Source of the DNA: Bradyrhizobium sp. 139
GTDB taxonomy: Bacteria > Pseudomonadota > Alphaproteobacteria > Rhizobiales > Xanthobacteraceae
Reading direction: 5' to 3'
Assembly: GCF_023074175.1 (NCBI RefSeq)
Contig: NZ_JADPKS010000154.1
Span: forward strand, 1 to 64,000
Length of the DNA: 64,000 bases
In this document: positions 1-8,304 of the stretch, piece after piece
Layout of the letters: the number at the start of each line of letters is the position of its first letter
How positions within the stretch are numbered: the first letter of the stretch is position 1
Made by a program: the position numbers and the translations under genes
Notes under the pieces: generated by a model
What the model was told of the DNA's origin: nothing
The model's database searches: none
Seen by the model: the letters and a program-made list of their open reading frames with translations, nothing else

Positions 1-267
1 TCCTGCCATGATGTCGCTCCTCATTGCGCCAATCGCAAACGAGGAATCCGCCAACACCCAATCAGTTCCGACGCAGATTTCTTGGAATCGATCGTCTAGT
101 TGGACGAGCGGCCCCGCTGCAGCGCGGAGCCGCGCCTGCAGCAGCCGTTCTACGCCGCGCTCGATGCCTTGCTGGATGTCTTGCTTGAGGTCTTGCTGGA
201 TGTCTTGGCGTTGACGCCCTTGCGCGGGGCCATCGTGTTCAGCTTGGGATTTGCGCCTTCTCTTCAT
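1..267 (-). CDS. Hypothetical protein, cut by left window edge
   Basis: The minus strand is open for 89 codons from an ATG at 267 to the first base of the window, so the C-terminus lies outside. The N-terminus is basic (MKRRRKSQ), followed by a glutamine-rich amphipathic stretch around residues 20-48 with the repeating pattern QDIQ-QDLK-QDIQ, encoded by three 12-bp direct repeats at 169-204. Residues 50-89 look globular. No strong ribosome binding site is seen. The repeat plus long Q/E/R helix recalls the C-terminal tails of Rpn-type nucleases, but that is only a resemblance and the family cannot be named. It could be a chance open frame; codon use is plausible for the genome. Confidence 0.38.
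   Translation of the reverse strand, partial: MKRRRKSQAEHDGPAQGRQRQDIQQDLKQDIQQGIERGVERLLQARLRAAAGPLVQLDDRFQEICVGTDWVLADSSFAIGAMRSDIMAG
169..204. repeat. Three 12-bp direct repeats
   Basis: TTGCTGGATGTC, TTGCTTGAGGTC and TTGCTGGATGTC lie head to tail. Copies one and three are identical and copy two has two substitutions. Read on the minus strand they encode a four-residue repeat inside the edge gene. Confidence 0.7.
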
Positions 268-376
268 TTCATTCTTGGTGAATAGTCCGCCTCGAATGCC
301 TCACTTTCGCGAATAAAGAGGTGGAACGCGAACGGGCCTACGTTGTTCCCTCTTCCAGCTGGACAGGAGTATCGAG

Positions 377-565
377 ATGGCCGACGAGCGCTTTGCCAAA
401 CTGTTAGGCCAGGCTGCCATGGACGTGTGGGGCGATATGCCGCGTGACGTCCAGGAGGCGCTTTTCGAGACAGCAATGAAGGGCCACGCCGGGGATCGCG
501 AAGCTCTGGCGCGACTGCTGCATGACCGTCACCCGCGCACCGCGCATCCTGCCAAGCCCAATTGA
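377..565 (+). CDS. Small hypothetical protein
   Basis: 62 residues starting MADERFAKLLGQAAMD, with a clear ribosome binding site (ACAGGAG) about 7 nt before the ATG. It is acidic and helical in its first 45 residues with a basic, proline-containing tail, and has no signal peptide or membrane segment. I recognise no domain. It precedes the DNA ligase by about 33 bp and may be co-transcribed. Upstream at 323-347 a GGAAC box is followed 16 nt later by TGTT, a weak match to the alphaproteobacterial EcfG general-stress promoter, so stress-linked expression is possible but unproven. Confidence 0.65.
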   Translation: MADERFAKLLGQAAMDVWGDMPRDVQEALFETAMKGHAGDREALARLLHDRHPRTAHPAKPN

Positions 566-598
566 AGTGCGCACGGGCGCCGTCTCGATGATCGCAGC

Positions 599-1651
599 GT
601 GCCGCGAGTGCTGATCATGGAGCCGATGGAAGCCGAGTCTGTCGCCGAGCTTCCCCGCGGGGCGCAATGGCAATACGAACCGAAATGGGACGGATTCCGC
701 TGTCTGCTCATCCGCGACGGGCGGCGGGTCAGGATGCAGTCGAAGAGCGGGCGGGATCTCGTCCGCTATTTTCCGGAAATCGCTTCCGCTGCATCTGCCA
801 TCTCCGCCGGCTCCTTCATCCTCGACGGGGAGCTGATCATTCAGCTCGAGGAGGGATATTCGTTCGACGCCTTGCTTCAGCGCATCCATCCGGCGGCCAG
901 CCGGGTGGAGCGCCTCGCCGGCGAGACGCCGGCAAGCTTCGTCGCCTTCGATCTGCTGCGATCGGCCGGCGCGGATCTCGCGGTGCTTCCGCTCGCCAGG
1001 CGGCGGCCCGCACTTGAGACCTTCGCGCGGCGCCAGTTCCGGGGCAATGGCGTGTTCGCTCTATCGCCGGCCAGCCGCAATTACGCCGAGGCAAAGCGAT
1101 GGCTCCAGCGTGTGGAGGATGGTCATGATGGCGTCGTCGCGAAGCGGCTGGACCTCGCCTATCGCAGCGGCGCGCGAGACGGGATGCAGAAAATCAAGCT
1201 GCTGCGATCGGCCGACTGCGTGGTCGGCGGGTTCAGATATGGAGAGAAGAAGCAGGGCAAGAGAAAAGTGATCGGCTCGCTGCTGCTTGGGTTGTACGAC
1301 GCAGCCGGACTTCTGAATCACGTCGGCTTCACATCGGCGATCAAAGCGTCCGACAGACTCGGCCTGACCGAAAAATTCGAGAAGATCCTGAGCGAGAGCA
1401 GCTTTACCGGCAAGGCGCCCGGCGGCCCGAGCCGGTGGTCGACAAAGCGATCCGCGACCTGGCAGGCGGTGCGTCCCGTTCATGTCGTCGAGGTCTGCTA
1501 CGACCATGTTTCGGGTGACCGGTTTCGCCACGGCACGAAGATCCTGCGCTGGCGCCCGGACAAGAAGCCTTCCCAGTGTCGCATGGAACAGCTTCGGCAA
1601 CAGTCGGCGAAGCCACGCCGGGCAATGACTGTGAGGCCAGGCAATCACTAA
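599..1651 (+). CDS. ATP-dependent DNA ligase (LigC/LigD ligase-domain type)
   Basis: The 350-residue product carries the nucleotidyltransferase motif I EPKWDGFR, whose lysine (residue 29 from the GTG start) would be adenylated by ATP. A motif resembling DGEL follows near residue 80 and the VAKR motif near residue 180, and the rest fits a C-terminal OB fold. The length matches stand-alone LigC-type ligases, without the polymerase and phosphoesterase domains of full LigD. Such enzymes seal nicks or ends in repair, often with Ku; no ku gene is in the window. The start is GTG at 599; an ATG seven codons in (617) is a possible alternative. The role in nonhomologous end joining or base-excision repair is inferred from the family. 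Confidence 0.9.
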   Translation: MPRVLIMEPMEAESVAELPRGAQWQYEPKWDGFRCLLIRDGRRVRMQSKSGRDLVRYFPEIASAASAISAGSFILDGELIIQLEEGYSFDALLQRIHPAASRVERLAGETPASFVAFDLLRSAGADLAVLPLARRRPALETFARRQFRGNGVFALSPASRNYAEAKRWLQRVEDGHDGVVAKRLDLAYRSGARDGMQKIKLLRSADCVVGGFRYGEKKQGKRKVIGSLLLGLYDAAGLLNHVGFTSAIKASDRLGLTEKFEKILSESSFTGKAPGGPSRWSTKRSATWQAVRPVHVVEVCYDHVSGDRFRHGTKILRWRPDKKPSQCRMEQLRQQSAKPRRAMTVRPGNH

Positions 1652-1677
1652 GGACGCGGGCTTGTCCGCGCGCGGCC

Positions 1678-2781
1678 TTACAGATTGTTTGCGAGCATGT
1701 TTCGAGTTGCCTGGCGCACCGCCTCGATACCGGACATGCCCTGCATCAGCGCGATCTCTCCCTGCTGTTCATGGCGGATCGCATGGGCCATGAGACGCAG
1801 CCGCGGATCGCCGGAGGAATGCCACTCGACGTCAGCCATCCTGACCGCGCCGGCGTGATGCAGGCTCATCAGGCGAACGAACACCGCGTCGAACTCCGCA
1901 CCTGTTGCTGAGTCGGCTTCGGCCATCTGGGCGCTTGTCAGATAGCCCGGCATGGCCGCGCGTTCGTCGCTGGAGCAGATCGGCATCGGCTCGGCAAACC
2001 AGCCATCCCACCAGCGTGCGAAAATTCGGTTCTCTCCCGATTGCGATGCCACCATGAGAGCCGCCAGCGCGCGCAAGTGCGGCGCCTGCGCCCTTACGGT
2101 CGCCAGACGAGCAAGTTCGATGCCCTGCTGGTGGTGCGTCGTCATGTGACGAAGATAGCGCTGGTCGCTGTCCGGGCTGCGGCTCATGAGAGGCAGGGGG
2201 GCCGACATCGCGTCGGCCAGCCCGAGAGTCGCCGACACTGCGAGCACGCCAAAGGCTGCAATCGTCCAGCGTCGCGCGAAGCGGACTGCATGCGTCGCCG
2301 GAGCGTGACCGATCGGCCAACGTAGCCATGCGAACAAGGGATAGATCAGGGCGGAGGAGAGATGGACCAGAAAGCCGATCCAGTAGGGCTGTTGCAGCGT
2401 GAAGATCGGTTGCCAGAACGGAAAGAGCGGGACCAGCACGAACCACTCGGTCGCCGACGTCAGGACGGCCCAGGGAATGGCGAGGCCGGCAAGGACCGCC
2501 GGGTGGAGGCGTTCGGTCCATCGGCCAAGCAGGCCGAAGAAGACCAGCGCCCATGAAAAGTCGGCCCATTGGTGAAAAGCGATGCCGATGACGATCGCGG
2601 CGATGCCGGGCTCGGACGAAAGCATCGCGTCGCGTGCCGGAATGGCCGCCACCGTCATCCAGTCGACGAGGGGATCGCGACCGAGCTGGCCCGCCGTCAC
2701 TTGACTGAGCAGCGTCGAAAAGCTGCTGCTGACGAGGCCAAGCTGGGCTGCCGCCAGCCAGCGCGATTTGGCAGCCATCAT
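1678..2781 (-). CDS. Membrane protein with C-terminal DUF305 domain
   Basis: About 367 residues from the ATG at 2781 (a second ATG follows immediately at 2778). The first ~200 residues hold several hydrophobic segments, including IAAIVIGIAF and two tryptophan/proline-rich membrane passages; an N-terminal four-to-five helix membrane module is inferred. The C-terminal ~170 residues are DUF305-like, with paired-histidine motifs HMTTHHQQG and MSLHHAGA typical of that ferritin-like, metal-associated family (CopM-type copper proteins are relatives). A role in metal or copper handling in the periplasm is inferred. The start codon overlaps the stop of the upstream alcohol dehydrogenase relic as ATGA, so translation may be coupled to it. 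It converges on the ligase gene with 26 bp between stops. Confidence 0.8.
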   Translation of the reverse strand: MMAAKSRWLAAAQLGLVSSSFSTLLSQVTAGQLGRDPLVDWMTVAAIPARDAMLSSEPGIAAIVIGIAFHQWADFSWALVFFGLLGRWTERLHPAVLAGLAIPWAVLTSATEWFVLVPLFPFWQPIFTLQQPYWIGFLVHLSSALIYPLFAWLRWPIGHAPATHAVRFARRWTIAAFGVLAVSATLGLADAMSAPLPLMSRSPDSDQRYLRHMTTHHQQGIELARLATVRAQAPHLRALAALMVASQSGENRIFARWWDGWFAEPMPICSSDERAAMPGYLTSAQMAEADSATGAEFDAVFVRLMSLHHAGAVRMADVEWHSSGDPRLRLMAHAIRHEQQGEIALMQGMSGIEAVRQATRNMLANNL

Positions 2782-2930
2782 GCGCCGAAGCGCTTCATCG
2801 CGACCTTGATGCAGCCGTCCTTCTTGGCTCGGAAATTGTCCGGTTCCGGCCCCTGCTCGAGAGATGCGCGGTGAGCGGCGACGAAGGAAGGATCGATTTC
2901 GTCTTTGCCGTGCCAGGTGAGAGCCTTCAT
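2778..2930 (-). pseudogene. Zinc alcohol dehydrogenase relic with internal deletion
   Basis: A 50-codon open frame starts MKALTWHGKD, the usual first residues of the zinc-dependent alcohol dehydrogenase family. It then jumps to EIDPSFV and FRAKKDGCIKVAM, which match the last ~40 residues of the same family (normally DPSFVITH and FRDKxDGCIKVVL). About 330 codons of catalytic and Rossmann domain are missing without loss of frame. The joint falls at the shared GKD/GEI region, suggesting a recombination deletion. The relic keeps its start and its stop overlaps the next gene's start, so it may now serve as a leader peptide for that gene. Family comparison is from memory. Confidence 0.7.
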
Positions 2931-3188
2931 CGTGGAACTCCAAGCCAGAGATGACCGCTAAGCCAGGCCGCGCCTCGAAGTTCCTGTCGCGTTAAGGAAC
3001 GCCCTTCGCCTTGCGCGATTAGACAAACGACTTTCGAGAGAACGAAGAGCAAGGCTGAACAGGCGGCTGGCGCGTCGACCGGTATCGGCTGCGAGCACGC
3101 GCGTATTTGCGCCCGGACAGCATCGCAAAAAAAATGGCGGAACCCGGCACCGCCGAGCATTAGCCGGCACTGCAGGAAGGAGATTGTC

Positions 3189-3497
3189 ATGCTTACAAGA
3201 TCAATGCTGGTTGGCGCCATGCTGGCAGTCAGCTCTACCATCGCTTTGGGCGGTCCCTGCAACACCAACACCGCCGACCGCGATGCCGGCTCGGGACCGG
3301 TCACGACCGGCCGGGCGACTGACACGACTGGCGTCGCGTCGTCAAATGCCAAGGAGCATCCGCCGACCTCAACCATGAACAAGGCCAGCGAGAACACGGC
3401 GACCTCGTCGCAGGACGCCCAGCGTCAGATGCAAGGCGAGCCGACGGTTGCCGAACAGTCGAAGACGACGGCCGGTGCCCGCGGCAACGATTGCTGA
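3189..3497 (+). CDS. Small secreted low-complexity protein
   Basis: 102 residues with a good ribosome binding site (AAGGAG) before the ATG. The first ~20 residues form a Sec signal (MLTRSMLVGAMLAVSSTIALG). The mature part is rich in Ser, Thr, Ala, Asn and Gln with a single Cys near its start and a Cys as last residue. Small, hydrophilic, disordered exported proteins of this style are common in Bradyrhizobium; no function is known. A 246-bp gap to the relic upstream would hold its promoter. Confidence 0.7.
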   Translation: MLTRSMLVGAMLAVSSTIALGGPCNTNTADRDAGSGPVTTGRATDTTGVASSNAKEHPPTSTMNKASENTATSSQDAQRQMQGEPTVAEQSKTTAGARGNDC

Positions 3498-3567
3498 GCC
3501 ATCGGGATTTCCAGGCTGAGCGCGAGAGGGAGCTGATCTTCGCTGCTTCTCGCGCTTGGCCGTTTGA

Positions 3568-3625
3568 GGACTGCCGAAGTCATTAGGACTGCCGAAGCAG
3601 GACTGCCGAAGTAGAACTGCCGAAG
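3568..3625. repeat. Four tandem GGACTGCCGAAG units
   Basis: GGACTGCCGAAG occurs at 3568, 3586 and 3600, and a GAACTGCCGAAG variant at 3614, with spacings of 18, 14 and 14 bp. The array ends 33 bp before the start of the glyoxalase-fold gene. It could be a multi-site operator or a slippage product. Confidence 0.75.
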
Positions 3626-3658
3626 TCACGGCGCTTCTGGGGTGGGAGAAACGAGCCG

Positions 3659-4051
3659 ATGATCCATCACGTATCCGTCGGAACCAACGACGTGCATCGG
3701 GCGCGCGCGTTCTATGATCCGTTGATGGGGTTGATCGGCTTTCGGGTTCTCAAGTCCTCGGATCGCGCCGTTCACTATGGCGCATCTGATATCGTGTTCA
3801 GTCTCGAAACGCCGATCAACGGTGAACCTGCCGGCGCGGGAAACGGCGTGCATGTCGCCTTCCAGGCGCCCGACCGGGAGACCGTGAGGCGCTTCTACAG
3901 GGCGGCCCTGGCAAGTGGCGGGCGCGATGAGGGAGCACCGGGCATTCGTGAACAGTACAACGCCAACTACTATGGAGCCTTCGTGCGCGACCCCGATGGC
4001 AACAAGATCGAAGCCGTGACCTACACGGCGCGGGAGAGCTTCGATCTCTGA
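3659..4051 (+). CDS. VOC family (glyoxalase-fold) protein
   Basis: 130 residues, starting MIHHVSVGTND, the typical first strand of the vicinal-oxygen-chelate fold. Likely metal ligands are His3, His65 (GVHVAF) and Glu118 (DPDGNKIE), the usual H/H/E set of small one-domain members. The enzyme probably acts as a dimer in the cytoplasm; the substrate is unknown (lactoylglutathione-like compounds or antibiotics in relatives). It opens a four-gene plus-strand run with the hydrolase, flavin reductase and thioredoxin-reductase-like genes, spaced 30 bp from the next. Confidence 0.88.
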   Translation: MIHHVSVGTNDVHRARAFYDPLMGLIGFRVLKSSDRAVHYGASDIVFSLETPINGEPAGAGNGVHVAFQAPDRETVRRFYRAALASGGRDEGAPGIREQYNANYYGAFVRDPDGNKIEAVTYTARESFDL

Positions 4052-4081
4052 TCGAGCCAGGCGCTTCAGGATAGAAAGCTG

Positions 4082-4690
4082 ATGAGTGACGCAAAGTTGC
4101 CGGACGGCCAAATTCGGCATGCCGTTCACCTCTGCATCGACATGCAGAACATCTTTGCGCCCGGCGGTCTCTGGCAAACGCCGTGGATGGAAAAGGTCCT
4201 GCCGGCAATCGCGTCGATCGTCTCCCGCCATCAGGCCAGAACGATTTTCACGCGCTTCATCACGCCGCAGGATCCGGAAGACCGTCCCGGCCAATGGCGG
4301 GTCTATTTTCAACGCTGGCACGAGGCAACGCGCAGCCATCTTCCGCCATCCGCTCTCGATCTCGTGCCGGCGTTGGCGCGCTATGTTCCTCCAGCACATA
4401 TCGTCGACAAGCCGGCCTATTCAGCGTTCAGCAATCCGGGTCTGACGGGCCTGCTGGTCGAAAAGAGCGTCGGCACGGTCGTTATTACCGGCGCGGAAAC
4501 CGATGTCTGCGTTCTCTCGACGGTCCTGAGCGCCGTCGATCTCGGCTTCAGGGTCGTGATCGTCGAAGACGCGCTGTGCAGTTCGTCCGATGTCGGCCAC
4601 GATGCGCTCATGACGATGTACCGCAGCCGTTTTCACGGTCAGGTCGATCTCGTGACCGCGGGAGAGCTGGCGGAGTTCTGGCGCGAATAG
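4082..4690 (+). CDS. Isochorismatase-family cysteine hydrolase
   Basis: 202 residues. The Asp-Lys-Cys triad is visible as Asp20 (CIDMQN), Lys110 (VDKPAYSAF) and Cys143 (TDVCVLST), with the usual cis-peptide context ITGAETD. Family members hydrolyse C-N bonds or enol ethers through a covalent thioester. Substrate is not assignable. It lies 30 bp after the VOC gene with an AGGATAG-type ribosome binding site, and 88 bp before the flavodoxin-fold gene, so one transcript is likely. Confidence 0.88.
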   Translation: MSDAKLPDGQIRHAVHLCIDMQNIFAPGGLWQTPWMEKVLPAIASIVSRHQARTIFTRFITPQDPEDRPGQWRVYFQRWHEATRSHLPPSALDLVPALARYVPPAHIVDKPAYSAFSNPGLTGLLVEKSVGTVVITGAETDVCVLSTVLSAVDLGFRVVIVEDALCSSSDVGHDALMTMYRSRFHGQVDLVTAGELAEFWRE

Positions 4691-4778
4691 AGATCTCCTG
4701 ATCCCGCCCGCGCTTGCTTAGGAACCGCGCGCGGCACCTCGGGTTGGTCGGGTTGCACCAATTTGCCTGGGAGCGAGA

Positions 4779-5855
4779 ATGACGGAACCGGACGTTCGCA
4801 AGGGGATGCCGCCTGTCCGGCTGTCGCGCGAGGCGTTCGAGACGCGCTACAGAAGCCAGTTTGTCGATCCGGCCTTTGCACAGCTCAAGCCGGAGCTGGA
4901 TGCGATCATCGGTGCCGCCTGGGATGCCTACAGCCATTCGCGCAAATCTCCGGTGACGCGGAAGGCAGGCGCGGGCTTTGCCGATCCCGATTACGAGCTT
5001 GCGGTCGACTGGCTCGCCGCGCGCGCCGCAATTCTCGAGGCGCAGCGCCGGCACGACGACGCCAACGCGGCGCCGCGCATCCTCATCATCAACGGCTCGG
5101 CCCGCAGCGAGCACACCTGTCCCGGCGAGATGTCCAAGACCTGGCGCCTGGTCAAGCTGGCCGAGCCCGTCTTCATCGAGATGGGCTATGCCGTCGACAT
5201 CCTCGATCTCTCCCGCCTGACCTCGGAGTTCGGCAAGAACATCCATCCGTGCAAGTCGTGCGTCGCCACCGCGATGCCGCTCTGCCATTGGCCGTGCAGC
5301 TGCTACCCGAACTATTCGCTGGGCCAGGCCAGCGACTGGATGAACGAGATCTATCCGCTTTGGGTCGCGGCCCACGGCATTCTGATCGTGACGCCGGTGA
5401 ACTGGTACCACGTGCCGGGCGGGCTCAAGGCGATGATGGATCGCCTCGTCTGCGCCGACGGCGGCAATCCTGATCCGACGTCCACGCACGGCAAGAAGGC
5501 CGATGAAGCCAAGGCGCTGGAGCTGAAGGGCTGGCCCTATCCGCGCCATCTCGCCGGCCGCCATTTCGGCCTCGTCGTTCACGGCGACAGCGTCGGAACC
5601 GAGGGCGTGCGTCGCGCTCTGTCCGATTGGCTGACCGACATGCACCTGATCTCGGTGGGCCGCTTCGGCGAGCTCGACGGTTATATCGGCTACATGGAGC
5701 AATATGCGACCTCTCACCGCGATCTCGACGAGGACCGCGCGTTTCAGCAGGAGGTGCTGAACGTGGCGCGCACGCTCGGCAACGCTGTCAGGCTCGCACG
5801 CAGCGGGCGGCTCGACCAGCCTGGAGCCGGCCTCGAAGAGCCGACTCCCAAATGA
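4779..5855 (+). CDS. NAD(P)H-dependent FMN reductase / flavodoxin-fold oxidoreductase
   Basis: 358 residues. An N-terminal helical extension of ~100 residues precedes a flavodoxin-like core starting RILIINGSARSE, the FMN phosphate-binding loop. TPVNWYHVPGGLKAMMDR supplies the isoalloxazine-binding turn. A cysteine-rich patch (CKSCVATAM then CHWPCSCYPN) is unusual for simple FMN reductases and may bind metal or form disulfides. The extension makes the protein longer than the usual ~190 residues. Its stop overlaps the next gene's start (ATGA), pointing to coupled expression with the FAD oxidoreductase, probably an electron-transfer pair. Confidence 0.85.
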   Translation: MTEPDVRKGMPPVRLSREAFETRYRSQFVDPAFAQLKPELDAIIGAAWDAYSHSRKSPVTRKAGAGFADPDYELAVDWLAARAAILEAQRRHDDANAAPRILIINGSARSEHTCPGEMSKTWRLVKLAEPVFIEMGYAVDILDLSRLTSEFGKNIHPCKSCVATAMPLCHWPCSCYPNYSLGQASDWMNEIYPLWVAAHGILIVTPVNWYHVPGGLKAMMDRLVCADGGNPDPTSTHGKKADEAKALELKGWPYPRHLAGRHFGLVVHGDSVGTEGVRRALSDWLTDMHLISVGRFGELDGYIGYMEQYATSHRDLDEDRAFQQEVLNVARTLGNAVRLARSGRLDQPGAGLEEPTPK

Positions 5856-6757
5856 CCGCGGGCGCAGGGCCGCTTGATTGCCTGATTGTCGGCGGCGGCC
5901 CGGCCGGGCTGATGGCCGCAATCTATCTTGCGCGATTTCGCCGCCGCGTCTGTGTCGTGGACAAAGGCGCGAGCCGGGCGGCTCTGATCCCGCGCAGCCA
6001 CAATGTCCCGGGCTTCGTCCACGGTCTGTCTGGCGCCGAGCTGATCGTTCGAATGTCGGCCCAGCTGGACGAGCTTGCCGTTGCGCGGGTGGAGGCTGAG
6101 GTCACGACGCTGCAGCGGCACGAACATGGTTTTCAGGCTGAATGGAACGGCGGCGCGCTTGAGGTGGCCACCGTCGTCCTTGCCTGCGGCATCGTCGACA
6201 CCCACCCGCCGTTCGACCAATGGCGTGCCGCAGTCGCCGACGGGCTGTTGCGCTATTGTCCGGTCTGCGACGCCTTTGAGGTCGCCGGCCGGCGCATCGG
6301 CGTCATCGGCCCGCTCGGTCGTGCCGCAGGCAAGGCCATATTCATGCGCGGCTACTCGCGGGATGTGACGCTGCTCGCAACCGAACGGGATGCTGATGAG
6401 ACCGCAGTGTCACGGCTGGACGAGGCGGGGGTCGAGGTCGTGTTCGCGCCCGATCTGCAGCTGCGGCGCGGACACGACCGTATTGAAGCCGTCTTCGTCG
6501 ATGACCGGACCGCGCTGTTCGACGTGGTTTATCCCGCCATGGGCGCGGAGGTGCGTTCAGGCCTCGCGGTGTCCCTCGGCGCCGAGCATACTGCAGAGGG
6601 TTATCTGAGGGTCGACGACCATCAGCGCACGTCGGTCGACGGGCTCTACGGGATCGGCGACCTCGTCACCGATCTGCATCAGATTTCGGTCGCGTTCGGT
6701 CACGCGGCGGTTGCGGCCTGCGCGATCCACAGCAGCCTGCCGCGGCGCCTGGCATGA
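5852..6757 (+). CDS. Thioredoxin-reductase-like FAD oxidoreductase
   Basis: 301 residues from the ATG overlapping the previous stop. The FAD-binding motif GGGPAGLMAA is at residues 13-22, a CPVCD motif sits where TrxB has its redox CxxC, and GIGDLVTDLHQ near the C-terminus matches the family's second FAD motif. Although the CxxC is present, many such TrxB-like proteins do not reduce thioredoxin. NAD(P)H oxidation coupled to a small redox partner is inferred, the partner perhaps being the adjacent flavodoxin-fold protein. No ribosome binding site is needed if translation is coupled. Confidence 0.85.
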   Translation: MTAGAGPLDCLIVGGGPAGLMAAIYLARFRRRVCVVDKGASRAALIPRSHNVPGFVHGLSGAELIVRMSAQLDELAVARVEAEVTTLQRHEHGFQAEWNGGALEVATVVLACGIVDTHPPFDQWRAAVADGLLRYCPVCDAFEVAGRRIGVIGPLGRAAGKAIFMRGYSRDVTLLATERDADETAVSRLDEAGVEVVFAPDLQLRRGHDRIEAVFVDDRTALFDVVYPAMGAEVRSGLAVSLGAEHTAEGYLRVDDHQRTSVDGLYGIGDLVTDLHQISVAFGHAAVAACAIHSSLPRRLA

Positions 6758-6931
6758 ACGGGCTCCGCGTCGGCGGTGAGCCTCACGATCGATCGCGCCG
6801 GGAACGAAGGGCATTGCCCGGCTTTGGTTCAGCGGAGCGGGGATCCCGCACCTGTGCCGAATCCCGCCACTCCATGAGTGCTTGAAGAAAAATGGCTGCT
6901 TGAAGAAAATGATCGCCTGAGGGAGAAACTC

Positions 6932-7108
6932 ATGCTGGAAGAGAAGCTCAAGGAAGCCATCATCGGCGAGCTCAAGCGTCAGGCCGCCAACCGGCCGCAA
7001 TCGCTGAAAGTCGATGGCTCCTCCGAAGAAGAACTGGTCGTCAACGGAAAGATCGATCTTGCCGAGCTGGCCATGGTGATCGCCGGTTCGGTTGCGGGCG
7101 GACCGTAG
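6932..7108 (+). CDS. Small coiled-coil hypothetical protein
   Basis: 58 residues from the ATG at 6932, which has a GAGGGAG ribosome binding site 7 nt upstream. The frame also extends back to a GTG at 6878, giving 76 residues with a repeated LLEEN/LEEKL heptad pattern. Most of the product is a charged helix (LEEKLKEAIIGELKRQ), then a short hydrophobic C-terminus (LAELAMVIAGSVAGG). No domain is recognised. It stands alone between two unrelated units. Confidence 0.5.
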   Translation: MLEEKLKEAIIGELKRQAANRPQSLKVDGSSEEELVVNGKIDLAELAMVIAGSVAGGP

Positions 7109-7116
7109 CTCGCGCA

Positions 7117-7839
7117 TCAAAGCATGGCTCTCAGCTTCGACGCGTCGGCCGGTGCCGCGCTCTTCTGGTCGTTGTCGAAATAGACGTAGACGTCGCAACC
7201 TTGCCGCTTCCAGGATTTGATCCGCCGCGCCCATTGCGCCAGTGACGCAGGCGAATAGTGGCCGTGATAGCGGCCGCTCGGGCCATGTCCGCGCACATAG
7301 ACGAAGTCCGCGGTGCGCTTCCATGGAGCCGGTGCATCGTGATGGTCCGACAGGCAGAGCGAGATGTTCTGATCGGAGAGCATCCGGAGAATGCGCGGCT
7401 GATACCAGCTCGGATGGCGGAATTCGAAGCTGTAACGCCGCTTCCTGGAGAGCAGTTTGAGGAAGGACGCCAGCCGGTCGGCGTTCGCCTCGAATTGCGG
7501 CGGGAGTTGAAACAGGATCGGGCCCACCTTGCCGCGCAGCAGTGAAAGGCGATCCTCCAGCAGCTCAAGGCTGTTGACGGAGCGATCGGACAGGCGCTTC
7601 CAGTGCGTGATGAACTTCGACGCCTTCCATGCGAAGACGAAATCGCGGCCGGTCTGCTCCCGCCAGGTTTTCACCGCTTCCGGCGTCGGCGTGCGGTAAA
7701 AGACGCCGTTCAGCTCGGTGGTCTCGAACTGCCCGGCGTAGTAGCGAAGTTGCTGCTTCAGCGGCAAGCCTTCCGGGAAAAACGGGCCTCGCCAGGAATC
7801 ATAGTGCCAGCCGGAGGTTCCGATCAGAACGCGCGCCAT
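7117..7839 (-). CDS. DUF72 (YecE-like) protein
   Basis: 240 residues starting MARVLIGTSGWHYDSWRG, the signature beginning of the DUF72 TIM-barrel family. Other family features seen are FETTELNGVFYRTP, the KASKFITH segment and the C-terminal VYFDNDQ. Biochemical function is unknown in the family; a cytoplasmic phosphodiesterase/xylose-isomerase-like barrel fold is known. It is transcribed alone, with the 3' end 8 bp from the coiled-coil gene on the other strand. Confidence 0.9.
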   Translation of the reverse strand: MARVLIGTSGWHYDSWRGPFFPEGLPLKQQLRYYAGQFETTELNGVFYRTPTPEAVKTWREQTGRDFVFAWKASKFITHWKRLSDRSVNSLELLEDRLSLLRGKVGPILFQLPPQFEANADRLASFLKLLSRKRRYSFEFRHPSWYQPRILRMLSDQNISLCLSDHHDAPAPWKRTADFVYVRGHGPSGRYHGHYSPASLAQWARRIKSWKRQGCDVYVYFDNDQKSAAPADASKLRAML

Positions 7840-7966
7840 TGTTCACGTGCCACCGCTTGCGCGGCGGGAACGGCCGCGCTTTCCCGGAGGGAACGTCCGT
7901 GCAGCGGATACGTTGCTTGCGGAAACGGGCGCGCCTTCCGCGCCGCGCAGAACGGGATTGGAACCG

Positions 7967-8182
7967 ATGTACGCGCTCTTCGAAGGCAACAAGCAGATTG
8001 GCAATCCGTTTCCCACCGAGAAGGAAGTGTGGGAAGCCGCACTGATCGAGGGATTGGTCACCGACGTTCCTGTCGCCGACGAGGAAGGTGGCCATCTTCT
8101 TCCGGCCGGATATCACGTCGCGCGGGTGGACGAGATCTGCGAGCCCCGACCGGACTGGAAGCTGCCGCGCGAAATCTCGTGA
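7967..8182 (+). CDS. Small hypothetical protein (MYALFEGNKQIG type)
   Basis: 71 residues from the ATG at 7967. The frame is open back to 7847, but those 40 residues are arginine/proline-rich and look like noncoding sequence. The product has an acidic, ordered look (FPTEKEVWEAALIEGL, VPVADEEGG, LPAGYHVARV) and resembles a small conserved Bradyrhizobium family without known function. It ends 18 bp before the 8201 palindromic repeat, which may act as its 3' structure. Confidence 0.65.
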   Translation: MYALFEGNKQIGNPFPTEKEVWEAALIEGLVTDVPVADEEGGHLLPAGYHVARVDEICEPRPDWKLPREIS

Positions 8183-8200
8183 GCGGCCTCGTGTCTCCGC

Positions 8201-8304
8201 TAGAGCATGATCCGGAAAAGTGCGCAGCGGTTTTCCGAAAAGATCATGCTCAAACAATAACCTAAAGCGCGATGACGATTCATCCTGATCTCATCGCGCT
8301 TTAG
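8201..8304. repeat. Double-hairpin palindromic repeat (AGCATGATC family)
   Basis: Two stems in a row. The first pairs GAGCATGATC (8203-8212) with GATCATGCTC (8242-8251), extended by CGGAAAA/TTTTCCG. The second is a perfect 14-bp inverted repeat, CTAAAGCGCGATGA (8262-8275) with TCATCGCGCTTTAG (8291-8304). I recognise the sequence as a dispersed intergenic repeat of Bradyrhizobium and relatives. Its right end supplies the stop codon of the amidohydrolase gene. Confidence 0.88.

Noticed and set aside
323..347. GGAAC...TGTT stress promoter for the small gene at 377
   Set aside because: Two bases off the consensus at the -10 box; kept only as a remark on that gene.
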